Source: Lysobacterales bacterium
GTDB lineage: Bacteria > Pseudomonadota > Gammaproteobacteria > Xanthomonadales > Rhodanobacteraceae
DNA length: 47,273 nt
Assembly (NCBI GenBank): GCA_017305055.1
Contig: JAFKMZ010000026.1
Span: 1-47,273 of the forward strand
Reading direction: 5' to 3'
Below the pieces are notes generated by a model, which had not been told where the DNA came from, did not search any database, and saw only the letters and a program-made list of their open reading frames with translations. The position numbers were made by a program, and so were the translations under genes. Positions 37,016-44,820 of this stretch are shown here, one piece after another (positions within the stretch are counted from its first letter, which is position 1; each line of letters begins with the position of its first letter).

Positions 37016-37522
37016 ATGCAGTTGGGCAATGTTGCGTACGTGCGGGTGCCGACGCCGCTCGGCAGCTTCGTGGTGGCGGCGCGCGACGATGCGCTGAAGG
37101 GAGGCTGGTTCGAGGGGCAGAAGTACTTCCCCGAGATCAGCAGGGAGGGGGGATGGTGCGAACAGGAAACCGCCGTGCTGCGCATGGCGCGGCAGCAGCT
37201 CGATGCGTACTTCTCCGGTGCACCGATGCGTTTCGAGGTGCCGCTGGCGCCGCAAGGCACGGCCTTCCAGCAACAGGTGTGGAACGCGCTGCGCGCGGTG
37301 CGCTGGGGCGAGACCACGACCTATGCGGCGCTGGCCCGCGCACTGGGCCGACCCGGCGCGTTCCATCCGGTTGGCGCCGCCGTCGGGCGCAACCCGATTT
37401 CCCTCTTCATTCCCTGCCACCGCGCGCTGGGCAGCGACGGCTCGCTGACTGGCTACGCCGGCGGCCTCGAGCGCAAGCGCTGGCTGCTCGACCACGAGGG
37501 CCGCGAGCGCAGTCTCTTCTGA
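37016..37522 (+). CDS. ogt: methylated-DNA--[protein]-cysteine S-methyltransferase
   Basis: The product has 168 residues. It transfers alkyl groups from O6-alkylguanine to its own active cysteine, C134 in IPCHRALGSDG. The helix-turn-helix region reads FQQQVWNALRAVRWGETTTY, followed by HPVGAAVGRNPISLFIPCHR and the C-terminal LTGYAGGLERKRWLL, all standard for Ogt/AdaB. The residue after PCHR is Ala, where Val is usual. There is no fused Ada regulatory domain. The start has a GAGGA-type site. The diguanylate cyclase gene follows after about 50 bases. Confidence 0.95.
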   Translation: MQLGNVAYVRVPTPLGSFVVAARDDALKGGWFEGQKYFPEISREGGWCEQETAVLRMARQQLDAYFSGAPMRFEVPLAPQGTAFQQQVWNALRAVRWGETTTYAALARALGRPGAFHPVGAAVGRNPISLFIPCHRALGSDGSLTGYAGGLERKRWLLDHEGRERSLF

Positions 37523-37573
37523 CACCCCCATTGCCCCACTGAAGTATTTGCCGCATCGGCCGATAGCAACAAT

Positions 37574-38824
37574 ATGGCGGTGCACCGCCGCATCCCACTC
37601 GACGTTCTGGACACCGTGCATATCGATCTGGCCACACTGAGCCTGCTCGGCGCCATGCAGGCGCTGCTGCTCGCCCCCCTGCTGCTCGCCGCCACCCGTG
37701 TCTACAGCGGGCGGGCGCGGACGAGCCTGCGTATCTGGAGCACGGTCCTGCTGCTGCAGGCCCTGGGCTGGTCTCTGCTGGCGCTGCGCGGGCAGATCAG
37801 CGATTGGCTCTCGATCGTCCTTGCCAACGGCGTGCTGATCGTCTCCTACGCCGAGAGTGCCCGTGCGCTGCGGCTGTTGCTGCAAGTGCCGCAACGCCGG
37901 CGCGCGCTGATCGCCATCGGTCTGGTTGGCTGGCTGGTGACGACGTGGTTCTGGCGCGTACAGCCGGACTACGAGATGCGTGTCTACGTCATGGCTCTGG
38001 TGGCAGGAAGCTACCTCTCGTTGCTGGTGTGGCCGCTGCGCCATGCGCTGCGCCCAGGTGGCTCAGGCGCGCAACGGGCCATGCTGCTGGTCCTGCTCGG
38101 CGTGTGTGTGACCTGGCTGCTGCGCCTGGGCGAACTGACCTTCAGCCCCGCGCTCGGGCAAGGCCTGCTGACCGCAACCCCGGTCAACGTCCTGAACCTG
38201 TTCTACAGCGCGATCGAGCCGGTGCTCGCCAGCATCGGCTTCCTGCTGATGTACAACGAGAGCGCACAAGCCGAACTGAAACGGCTGGCGCGTACCGACC
38301 CGCTCACTGGCGCCCTCAACCGGCTGGCGCTGGACGAGGAAGCCGAGCGTCTGTTCCGGCGCTCCGCCACCGGCACAGGGCATACCTGCGCCGCACTGAT
38401 GATCGACGTGGATCACTTCAAGGTCATCAACGACCGTTACGGCCACGCCGGCGGCGATCTCGCCTTGATGGCGCTGGCGACACGCATCGATCAGCACCGG
38501 CGCGCTGGCGATGTGCTGGGGCGCGCAGGCGGTGAGGAATTTCTCATGCTGCTGCCGGACACCGGCATGAACGAAGCCACCCTCGTGGCCGAGGGCCTGC
38601 GCACTGACATCGAGACCATGCACCTGGAACTGGATGGCGAACCCCAGGCGCTCACCATCTCGATCGGCGTCGCGGTTCGCGAACCCACCGACCGCAAGTT
38701 CGCCACGTTGATACGTCGCGCCGATCGCGCGCTCTACAGCGCCAAGCGCGCCGGCCGCAACCGCGTGGCCACCTCGCAGGAGTCCACTGCCCCATCGCGC
38801 GAGTGGGTCGCCGATACGCTTTGA
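37574..38824 (+). CDS. membrane diguanylate cyclase (GGDEF)
   Basis: The product has 416 residues. The N-terminal ~240 residues contain six to seven hydrophobic segments (a sensor of unknown ligand). A GGDEF domain follows from about residue 247: RTDPLTGALNR, MIDVDHFKVINDRYGHAGGD, and the active loop GGEEF at 319-323. An inhibitory I-site is present (R310-A-G-D313, five residues before GGEEF), so feedback inhibition by c-di-GMP is expected. ATG 37574 has no Shine-Dalgarno; GTG 37616, which begins the usual HIDLATLSLL-type N-terminus of this class, is an alternative. Confidence 0.92.
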   Translation: MAVHRRIPLDVLDTVHIDLATLSLLGAMQALLLAPLLLAATRVYSGRARTSLRIWSTVLLLQALGWSLLALRGQISDWLSIVLANGVLIVSYAESARALRLLLQVPQRRRALIAIGLVGWLVTTWFWRVQPDYEMRVYVMALVAGSYLSLLVWPLRHALRPGGSGAQRAMLLVLLGVCVTWLLRLGELTFSPALGQGLLTATPVNVLNLFYSAIEPVLASIGFLLMYNESAQAELKRLARTDPLTGALNRLALDEEAERLFRRSATGTGHTCAALMIDVDHFKVINDRYGHAGGDLALMALATRIDQHRRAGDVLGRAGGEEFLMLLPDTGMNEATLVAEGLRTDIETMHLELDGEPQALTISIGVAVREPTDRKFATLIRRADRALYSAKRAGRNRVATSQESTAPSREWVADTL

Positions 38825-39324
38825 GACCGCTGTCGTGGCGGTGTGCCAGCCTGCCGGGCCACCCTCAGACTGGAAAGGCGACGACGACGATCAATGCCCA
38901 CGATGGTCGGGTTTGACTCGATCCGGATCGAGCAACCGCCTCGGGCGTCGCCCGGTGCTGCCCATCGCCATGATTGGCAGGTGGCAGGAATCATCCGTGG
39001 CACCTTTTCTCCCCCGGCACCTCCCTTCCCCTTGTCTGCCATCCGGGAACAGCCGCCCCCGTCATGCCGGACACGGCGACTGTCGGAAGATTTTACAAAG
39101 TTCGTTGACGAAACGACCAAGTCTCATCTCCATGTGATTGAATGACATAGACATTCACGTTTGGTACACACCTTGCTAAAACGCAAATGGCTGCGAAATG
39201 ACATCCCGTCGTCTGCAGTCGTCGAAACGTACGCCCGGAGAGATGACGCTTCCCAGATCCGAAGAACAATCATAGGGAAGCCGCAGCATTCCTCCGGGAA
39301 TTGGCAATCAACAAGGGGGACATC
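38825..39324. other. 500-base upstream region of the first PEP-CTERM gene
   Basis: No gene is supported here. Notable content is a perfect 16-base palindrome CTCGATCCGGATCGAG (38917-38932), a 12-base dyad TTCGT-TG-ACGAA (39101-39112), the sigma-54 promoter at 39162-39177, and a leader of about 135 bases. The last 200 bases are clearly AT-richer than the window average, as is common for enhancer-controlled promoters or acquired DNA. Confidence 0.6.
39162..39177 (+). promoter_or_regulatory. sigma-54 (-24/-12) promoter of the first PEP-CTERM gene
   Basis: TGGTAC-ACACC-TTGCT matches the RpoN consensus (TGGCAC, five bases, TTGCW) with one change. GG 39163-39164 and GC 39175-39176 are separated by exactly ten bases, the invariant spacing. 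Transcription would start near 39188, leaving a leader of about 135 bases. The dyad at 39101-39112, about 50 bases upstream, is a possible enhancer site. RpoN/PrsK-PrsR control of PEP-CTERM genes is known in other bacteria. Confidence 0.7.
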
Positions 39325-40125
39325 ATGAAAACGAAACTACCGATCTGGATTGCGGCGCTTGGCCTCTTGACCGCGTTCTCCAGCGCCTCGGCAACGATGT
39401 TTGCCGACACCTACCACGGCGGCAACGGGCATGGCTACGGCGATGTCATCAGTGGCGCCGGCGTGACCACGTACAACGTCAGCGGTATGACCGGAAGCCT
39501 TGCGGGCAGCCAGCTCACGGTGACGATCTATACCAATTTCGCCGGCCACGCGGGTATCGAGTCGCAATGGACGAGAAACCGCACAGGGATAGGCTACGGC
39601 GACCTGTTTCTTTCGACGGGCTGGACCCCACACGGTACGGGTCCTTATGACACCGACAATGCCGCCAACGGCAACCACTGGACATACGCGTTTTCGCTGG
39701 ACAATCCACTCAACAACTCGGGTGGCAACGGCACCATTTACGCGCTTGGCGCCGGCAGCGCCAGCAACCACAATCCCGATGTCCTGCTCTCCAATGACTT
39801 CATGGATTGCGCCGGCCGCTGTATATACCGCGACGGCCAGGCAGTTGCGGTGAACAAATCGCGGGCGGCGGCAACCAACAACACCGGGACGTGGACCGTC
39901 GGCGATGGCTTCCTGAGCTTCAGCTTCGATACGGCAGGCCTCGACCTCGACCCCCGCAACTTCGGCTTCGATTGGACCATGTATTGCGGCAACGATGTCA
40001 TTCAAGGACTGGATCCCGTGACCGTTCCGGAACCGACGCCTGCCGGCATTTTTGTGCTGGGCCTCGGATTGATTGGGCTGAGTGTCGTGCGACGGCAGGC
40101 AAAGAAGGCTGCCGGGACCGTTTGA
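39325..40125 (+). CDS. PEP-CTERM sorting-domain surface protein 1
   Basis: The product has 266 residues with a signal peptide (LPIWIAALGLLTAFSSASA). The mature part is Gly/Asn/Thr-rich and predicted mostly beta, with a Cys pair in MDCAGRCIYRDG. The C-terminus carries the exosortase signal: VPEPTPAG, a hydrophobic helix (IFVLGLGLIGLSVV) and basic RRQAKK. Exosortase would cleave near the PEP motif and pass the protein to the cell surface or matrix. No exosortase gene is in the window. ATG 39325 has AGGGGGA upstream. It is preceded by a sigma-54 promoter and convergent with a second PEP-CTERM gene. Confidence 0.9.
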   Translation: MKTKLPIWIAALGLLTAFSSASATMFADTYHGGNGHGYGDVISGAGVTTYNVSGMTGSLAGSQLTVTIYTNFAGHAGIESQWTRNRTGIGYGDLFLSTGWTPHGTGPYDTDNAANGNHWTYAFSLDNPLNNSGGNGTIYALGAGSASNHNPDVLLSNDFMDCAGRCIYRDGQAVAVNKSRAAATNNTGTWTVGDGFLSFSFDTAGLDLDPRNFGFDWTMYCGNDVIQGLDPVTVPEPTPAGIFVLGLGLIGLSVVRRQAKKAAGTV

Positions 40126-40276
40126 TACGGCCCTCAACCACGGGGTGAAGCCCTGCGCGCCGCCGGACCCACGTAACGCAGGGATGTGACCAGTCAAGCC
40201 ACCATTTCCATCCGTCCACGGAGCGGGCGGCGAGATTTGTTGCAACGTACCTTCAGCATGACTCCGTTGGCACGAG

Positions 40277-40305
40277 AAAGGCCCGCCAGAACCGGCGGGC
40301 CTTTT
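40277..40305. terminator. bidirectional rho-independent terminator
   Basis: AAAGGCCCGCC-AGAACC-GGCGGGCCTTTT is a perfect 11-base stem flanked by A-run and T-run, so it works on both strands. It lies between the two convergent PEP-CTERM genes, 18 bases from the stop of the second. Confidence 0.92.
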
Positions 40306-40323
40306 CGTGTTGACGCGTGCCGC

Positions 40324-41211
40324 TCAGGCTTCCATGCGGCGCTGACGCGCGGCGAAAAGCATGCTGATCAACAAGATACCGAAGCCGAATATACCGAGTT
40401 CGCCCGGTTCGGGAACGGAAACGCCAATCCCGCCATCTACGGTTTCGGCGCTGACAATGGTTACATAACACGGATCCGGACTCGCTGTGCAGGCACCGCT
40501 GCCGTCGACGTTGATCCCCACCCACTGCGTCGAATCAAGGCCAAAGAACTCCGAGTGGCCGGATACGCTCCAGTTGCTCAGCCCGTGCGTCGTCAGTCCC
40601 GTGTTGATGGGAAAACTCGCGTATGCCCCTGGGATCTGCACATTGTTGGATGCGGCGCAATCACTTGAATAGCCCGTCAAGCCCAATAGTGGGCCACCAG
40701 AACACCCAACCTGACCTTCCACACCGAGTGCGACCAGCCCCATGCCCGTTCCGCTACCAGCCCAATTGATGCTGTCCAGCAAAAAGCCCTGCGGGCCGTC
40801 AAAGTTGGCAGGACCTGGATAGTTCTGGTAGTGCCAATCGGCATCCTGCCCGGTCAGCATCAGCCGATTCCCGTAGGTGATGGAGCCACCGGCAATGGCC
40901 GTTTGCAATGCGGAATAATCAGGGTATGTGGCCCATTTCCCCTCCGGGGATGCGATGACCAAGGCGTTGAAGGGCCCGGTCGGCATCGAGCCACTATCCC
41001 AGAACGTGACGTTCCAGGTATTGCCTCCAGGGGAAGTAGGCGCCAGAGCCGCGAGATCGTTTACGGCCGTGTTGTAATCCGAAATGCTGGTCCCACCTGA
41101 GACCATGCCACCGGTATACCACAGGATATTGAGGGAACTGGCAGACACCATGCCAGACAAAGTCACGCCGGTTATCAGAATAATCAACTTCAAGAACTGT
41201 TTGTAAGGCAT
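40324..41211 (-). CDS. PEP-CTERM sorting-domain surface protein 2
   Basis: The product has 295 residues with a signal peptide (FLKLIILITGVTLSGMVSAS). The mature domain has several cysteines (GCSGGPLLG, SDCAASN, GACTASPDPCY) and Ser/Gly/Thr-rich beta-type sequence. The segment LNILWYTGGMVSGG to YNTAVNDLAA and WNVTFWDSG resembles an alpha/beta nucleotide-type start, but I do not recognise the family. The tail is VPEPGELG, a hydrophobic helix (IFGFGILLISMLFA) and ARQRRMEA. AGGAGG lies six bases before ATG 41211. Base composition is lower in GC than the neighbours, hinting at recent gain. The frame continues to 42018 but that extension is not coding. Confidence 0.9.
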   Translation of the reverse strand: MPYKQFLKLIILITGVTLSGMVSASSLNILWYTGGMVSGGTSISDYNTAVNDLAALAPTSPGGNTWNVTFWDSGSMPTGPFNALVIASPEGKWATYPDYSALQTAIAGGSITYGNRLMLTGQDADWHYQNYPGPANFDGPQGFLLDSINWAGSGTGMGLVALGVEGQVGCSGGPLLGLTGYSSDCAASNNVQIPGAYASFPINTGLTTHGLSNWSVSGHSEFFGLDSTQWVGINVDGSGACTASPDPCYVTIVSAETVDGGIGVSVPEPGELGIFGFGILLISMLFAARQRRMEA

Positions 41212-41562
41212 ACAAACCTCCTGGGTGCTTGATTTGCAACGGACGTTGCAAAGCTGCTTGAAGCAATTCCAATGCCGGCCGCCAAACGATTGATTTCCCA
41301 AGCGCAATATGACCAGCACGTATATATACGTTATAACCAAGCGTAAGAAATCCCGACTACTTGTCCACCCGGCCGTTCCGTTGGTTTGCACAGGCACCCG
41401 CTGCAACCCGCAAAACATCAAGGTCCGGCGCCCATATGTCCTGGAGTCGCGCGTCGTTGTAAGAGAACCCGACACCAGATGTGGTGGCGTGTCGATCGGG
41501 CATGCGGTCGTTCGTCGTCGTGGAGAAGGCAGCCACATCGGCACGCCAACCCGGGAGCAGCC
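41212..41562. other. divergent intergenic region, PEP-CTERM 2 and DUF1428 genes
   Basis: These 351 AT-rich bases contain a perfect 14-base palindrome ACGTATATATACGT (41318-41331), about 107 bases upstream of the PEP-CTERM 2 start. I searched the minus strand for a GG-N10-GC sigma-54 pattern like that of PEP-CTERM 1 and found none. No gene is supported. Confidence 0.5.
41318..41331. promoter_or_regulatory. 14-base AT-rich palindrome, possible operator
   Basis: ACGTATATATACGT is perfectly self-complementary. Within a GC-rich genome it stands out as a candidate operator or promoter core for PEP-CTERM 2 on the minus strand. Its regulator is unknown. Confidence 0.4.
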
Positions 41563-41919
41563 ATGTCCTACATCGATGGTTTCGTGATCGCCGTCCCCAC
41601 CGCCAACCGCAGCAAGTTCATCGAGCACGCCCAGACCTTCGACGGCATCTTCCTGGAGGTCGGCGCCACCAGGGTGCTGGAGTGCTGGGGTGACGACGTA
41701 CCCAAGGGCAAGCTCACCGATTTCCGCCGTGCGGTGCAGGCCAAGGAAGACGAATCCGTGGCCTTTTCCTGGGTGGAATGGCCCGACAAGGCCACCCGCG
41801 ACGCCGGCATGAAGAAACTCATGGAGGACCCGCGCATGCCGGCAGCCGGCGACATGCCCTTCGACGGCAAACGCATGATCTTCGGCGGCTTCGTCCCGGT
41901 CGTCAGCCTGGGCAAGTAA
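41563..41919 (+). CDS. DUF1428 (YbaA-like) protein
   Basis: The product has 118 residues and is cytoplasmic. The family start MSYIDGFVIAVPTANR, the central RVLECWGDDVPKGKLTDF, FSWVEWPDKATRD and the C-terminal MPFDGKRMIFGGFVPVV are all characteristic. DUF1428 proteins adopt a dimeric alpha/beta-barrel fold related to NIPSNAP/antibiotic-monooxygenase-like proteins. Function is unknown. GGGAG lies six bases before ATG 41563. The longer frame from 41386 is not supported. Confidence 0.92.
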   Translation: MSYIDGFVIAVPTANRSKFIEHAQTFDGIFLEVGATRVLECWGDDVPKGKLTDFRRAVQAKEDESVAFSWVEWPDKATRDAGMKKLMEDPRMPAAGDMPFDGKRMIFGGFVPVVSLGK

Positions 41920-42142
41920 ACAGGACGTGGCAAATTGAATTTGTGTCCGCCGCACCATGACCAGGTGGCTGCTTGCCCTCGCCCCACGGGGTGGCCAGGA
42001 CCTGGCCGTTCCGGGCATGCCTCGGCTGGCGCCACGTCTTCTTCATCGTTTCCCCCTGCCAGCTGAACCGCCCCGCACGACATGGATAGCGGTAGGCCTG
42101 CGTTTAGCCCAGGCCGCCGTGGCGAGGGCTATAGTGCGCGCC

Positions 42143-42158
42143 GTCGGCGATCGCCGAC
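42143..42158. promoter_or_regulatory. 16-base palindrome downstream of the psiF-type -10
   Basis: GTCGGCGATCGCCGAC is a perfect palindrome starting eight bases after a TATAGT -10 hexamer (42130-42135). Position over the likely start site suits a repressor operator, or a hairpin at the very 5' end of the transcript. There is no good -35. Confidence 0.45.
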
Positions 42159-42183
42159 ACGTCCTTCCACCAGGAGCGAAACC

Positions 42184-42543
42184 ATGCGCATTCGTACCTC
42201 GATGTTGGCGCTGAGCCTGACCCTCGGCGCGCTGGCCGCAGTCCCGGCCTTCGCCGCCACGCCACAGAGCTCCACCGCCCCCAAGACCATGACCGCGCAA
42301 CAGCAGAAGATGGCCTCGTGCAGCCACCAGTCCAAGGGCATGACGGGTGACGCCCACAAGAAGTTCATGAGCGACTGCCTGCACGGCAAAACCACAGCCT
42401 CCACCATGGTTGCCACCAAGGCCCCCACCACGGCCAAGACCACCCAGCAGGAAAAGATGAAGACCTGCAGCGCCGACGCCAAGGCCAAGAGCCTCAAGGG
42501 CGCCGAGCGCAAGAGCTTCATGAGCACCTGCCTCAAGGGCTGA
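42184..42543 (+). CDS. psiF: PsiF-repeat protein
   Basis: The product has 119 residues. A signal peptide (MLALSLTLGALAAVPAFA) is followed by two PsiF repeats: QQQKMASCSHQSKGMTGDAH with FMSDCLHG, and QQEKMKTCSADAKAKSLKGA with FMSTCLKG. Each repeat has two cysteines, likely a disulfide-stapled helical hairpin in the periplasm. E. coli PsiF was named for phosphate-starvation induction; its role is unknown. I see no evident Pho box here. AGGAG lies seven bases before the ATG, and a terminator follows. Confidence 0.92.
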   Translation: MRIRTSMLALSLTLGALAAVPAFAATPQSSTAPKTMTAQQQKMASCSHQSKGMTGDAHKKFMSDCLHGKTTASTMVATKAPTTAKTTQQEKMKTCSADAKAKSLKGAERKSFMSTCLKG

Positions 42544-42567
42544 TCGCAGCCACCTGCACTGCCCCCG

Positions 42568-42593
42568 ACGCCCGGCGCAAGCCGGGCGTTCTT
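42568..42593 (+). terminator. terminator of the psiF-type gene
   Basis: ACGCCCGGC-GCAA-GCCGGGCGT is a perfect 9-base stem with a GNRA-type loop, followed by TTCTT. It lies 25 bases after the stop. Confidence 0.85.
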
Positions 42594-42778
42594 CAGTCGG
42601 AGTTGAAAGACGCCTGGGAAAATTGGATGAAATGCGGCCCGCCTTGCCGGAGCGTGTGCCGGGCAATGCGCGCCTCGGCGCTTGTCAGTAGGCACATGGC
42701 GCACCTCCATCCGTCATCCACGCGGTCCGACAAAGATGGAGCCGTGTGGGGACGAGGCCCGATGTGCCGCGGTTCCCT

Positions 42779-44062
42779 TTATTCAACCAGCCGATCCGTC
42801 GACCGTGGCCTCGAGCGTATGTGGCAGGCCAGCGCCAACGCCGGTATCAGGAGCGCATAGGCATATTGGGTGCGGGAGACACCGACACCGAACGGGAACC
42901 AGATGCCCTGGATGCCAATCAGCGACAGTTCCTCCGCGAACAGTCCGATACAGACCAGGAGCAGCGCCGACAATGCCAGCGGACACATGCTTCCCTCGCG
43001 GAGAATGCGGAACGCAGCGCTTCCCAACGGGATGAGGAAACCCAGTCTCGTCGCAAGCCGAAGTGGCGCGGCAGCTTCGCCCACCAGCCCGGCAACCGCC
43101 ATCAGGATCGCCAGCACCAGCGCAAGCCGCGTCATCAACTTGGCCGTATGCGGCGTCCAGCGGTCCCAGACGTGCGCCCAGGCAAGGAAAATGGCCGGCT
43201 CCAGGATGGCGTACTTGGCGATCGTATATTGTCTGAGGTCCTCGAAGCCCCCCCAGTTGAACAGCACCTGGTTGGCGCGAAGCGCCGCCGTCAGCACAAG
43301 CGCCACGGCCAGCGCGACATGGAACCGGTCCGCCGGGGAAAACCTGCCGACCGACAGCGCATACAAACCAAGCAGCACGAACAGGAACGGCTCGACGGCA
43401 TCCACGACGTAGCCGACGAAGGTCATTGCCCACTGCGCCACGTACCTGGCCTCCCCGGCGGTCTTCTCCGCCAGGATGGGGGCGATGTGGATGCCGCCGG
43501 CGTCGCCGCTCCGCGGCATGCCGGGGGCAAGGTAGACGCGAATGGCGACCACCGCTTCACCCGAGGCACCCCGCACAGGAACCCGCAGCAAGGCCGGCCG
43601 GGTCGCGATGGCGCGCGGTGTGCCCTTCGAGAAATCCCCGACGCCTCCGAGCCGTTTCCCGTTCCAGTACACCTCGTACGCGTCTTCGACGTAGGTCGGG
43701 CCAACGATGACCAGTTGCGACGCTTCGGGCGTGTGCCAACGCACGTGCAGGCGATACCAGGCGTATCCGTAGGCGTCCAGGTGACCTCGCTTCATCCAGC
43801 CGGGGACATAGCCAGGCAGGCCGACGTCCGGGTCGTGCGCCCCCGGGGCGGGCGTCAGGTCGACGGTTTCCCAGCCCCTGTCGTCCCATTGCGGCGACGC
43901 CCACCGCGGATCGTCCCCGAGACGGAACTTCCAGGGGCCGTTCATGGGAGCCTCCGCCTGGCCAAGCATGATCTCGGCGCCGCCTGGTCCCGGCGTCGCA
44001 TGGACGGAGGGCGCGGGCAGCGCCAGCACCAGTACCGCGCCGAGCAGGCGAAGGAAGCCCAT
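42779..44062 (-). CDS. 7TM sensor-like membrane protein with extracellular sandwich domain
   Basis: The product has 427 residues. A signal peptide (MGFLRLLGAVLVLALPAPSVHA) is followed by a ~170-residue periplasmic beta-sandwich like a sugar-binding GH2-type domain (NGPWKFRLGDDP, GYAWYRLHVRW, DAYEVYWNGKRLGGVGDF). Seven hydrophobic segments then run from about residue 215 to 415. This matches the sensory half of 7TMR-DISM proteins, but the chain ends after the last helix: no kinase, GGDEF or PPM output domain is present. ATG 44062 has AGGGG five bases upstream; ATG 44080 lacks a site. It is divergent from a CGNR regulator gene with only 77 bases between. Confidence 0.75.
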   Translation of the reverse strand: MGFLRLLGAVLVLALPAPSVHATPGPGGAEIMLGQAEAPMNGPWKFRLGDDPRWASPQWDDRGWETVDLTPAPGAHDPDVGLPGYVPGWMKRGHLDAYGYAWYRLHVRWHTPEASQLVIVGPTYVEDAYEVYWNGKRLGGVGDFSKGTPRAIATRPALLRVPVRGASGEAVVAIRVYLAPGMPRSGDAGGIHIAPILAEKTAGEARYVAQWAMTFVGYVVDAVEPFLFVLLGLYALSVGRFSPADRFHVALAVALVLTAALRANQVLFNWGGFEDLRQYTIAKYAILEPAIFLAWAHVWDRWTPHTAKLMTRLALVLAILMAVAGLVGEAAAPLRLATRLGFLIPLGSAAFRILREGSMCPLALSALLLVCIGLFAEELSLIGIQGIWFPFGVGVSRTQYAYALLIPALALACHIRSRPRSTDRLVE

Positions 44063-44139
44063 GCAACCCCTAAAATCCATTCAATAGGGTTAGAGGCTAT
44101 CATACGGACCATCCCGGAAGTCAAGCCGAGGCCGTGGCC

Positions 44140-44721
44140 GTGAGCGACCATCCGAATCCATTCGACTTCGTTGCCGGCCAGCTGTCGCTGGACTTCGTCA
44201 ACACCGTGGCCAATCGCCTGGATGCAAAGCGCTCGCGCGACCTGCTTGCAACGCCGGCCAACCTGGAACGCTGGTTCCGTGAGGCTGGCATCGCCCTGCG
44301 CCGCGGAGCGGGCGATACCGATGTCCGGGCTGCCCGACGGCTGCGCGAGCACTTGTACGCGCTGTTCGCGGCTGCCGCCCGGGGAGGTTCCTTCGACGCC
44401 ACAGCCTTGAATGCCGTAGACACGCTGTGGCGCAGGCTCCACGTACAACGGAAGCTCATCCTGGCCGGAGGCAGGGTCACGTACGGATGGTCGGCCCGCG
44501 CCACTCCGTTCCAGCGTGCGATCCACCCGATCCTCGCATCGGCCATCGAACTGCTGGAATCCGATCAGCTCGGCAGAGTGCGCCAATGCGAGGGGGAGGG
44601 ATGCGGATGGCTGTTCCTCGATCGATCCCGGGGACTCCCCCGACGTTGGTGCAGCATACGGGACTGCGGGAACCGCGCAAAGGCCAGGCGCCACTACCTG
44701 AGAGTCGCGAAGTCGGGCTGA
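44140..44721 (+). CDS. CGNR zinc-finger/ABATE-domain transcriptional regulator
   Basis: The product has about 193 residues. The N-terminal ABATE domain is marked by FVAGQLSLDFVNTVANR, and the C-terminal CGNR zinc finger by RQCEGEGCGWLFLDRSR, RWCSIRDCGNRAKARRHY with four zinc cysteines. Such proteins are predicted transcription factors. GTG 44140 is preferred because GAGG lies eight bases upstream; an in-frame GTG at 44134 is too close to it. It is divergent from the 7TM protein gene, so it may control that gene through the shared 77-base gap. There is no ATG start. Confidence 0.88.
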   Translation: MSDHPNPFDFVAGQLSLDFVNTVANRLDAKRSRDLLATPANLERWFREAGIALRRGAGDTDVRAARRLREHLYALFAAAARGGSFDATALNAVDTLWRRLHVQRKLILAGGRVTYGWSARATPFQRAIHPILASAIELLESDQLGRVRQCEGEGCGWLFLDRSRGLPRRWCSIRDCGNRAKARRHYLRVAKSG

Positions 44722-44820
44722 ATGTGAAAACGGGGCGTGGCGGATATGCTTTGAAAAGCAATAGACCGTGGCCAATGCATGCAAGGGACTCGATCCACTT
44801 GGCACGTACCGAGGTGAATG

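Noticed and set aside
41212-41400. Sigma-54 promoter for PEP-CTERM 2
   Set aside because: No GG-N10-GC match on the minus strand; nearest GG/GC pairs have spacings of 7 or 11.
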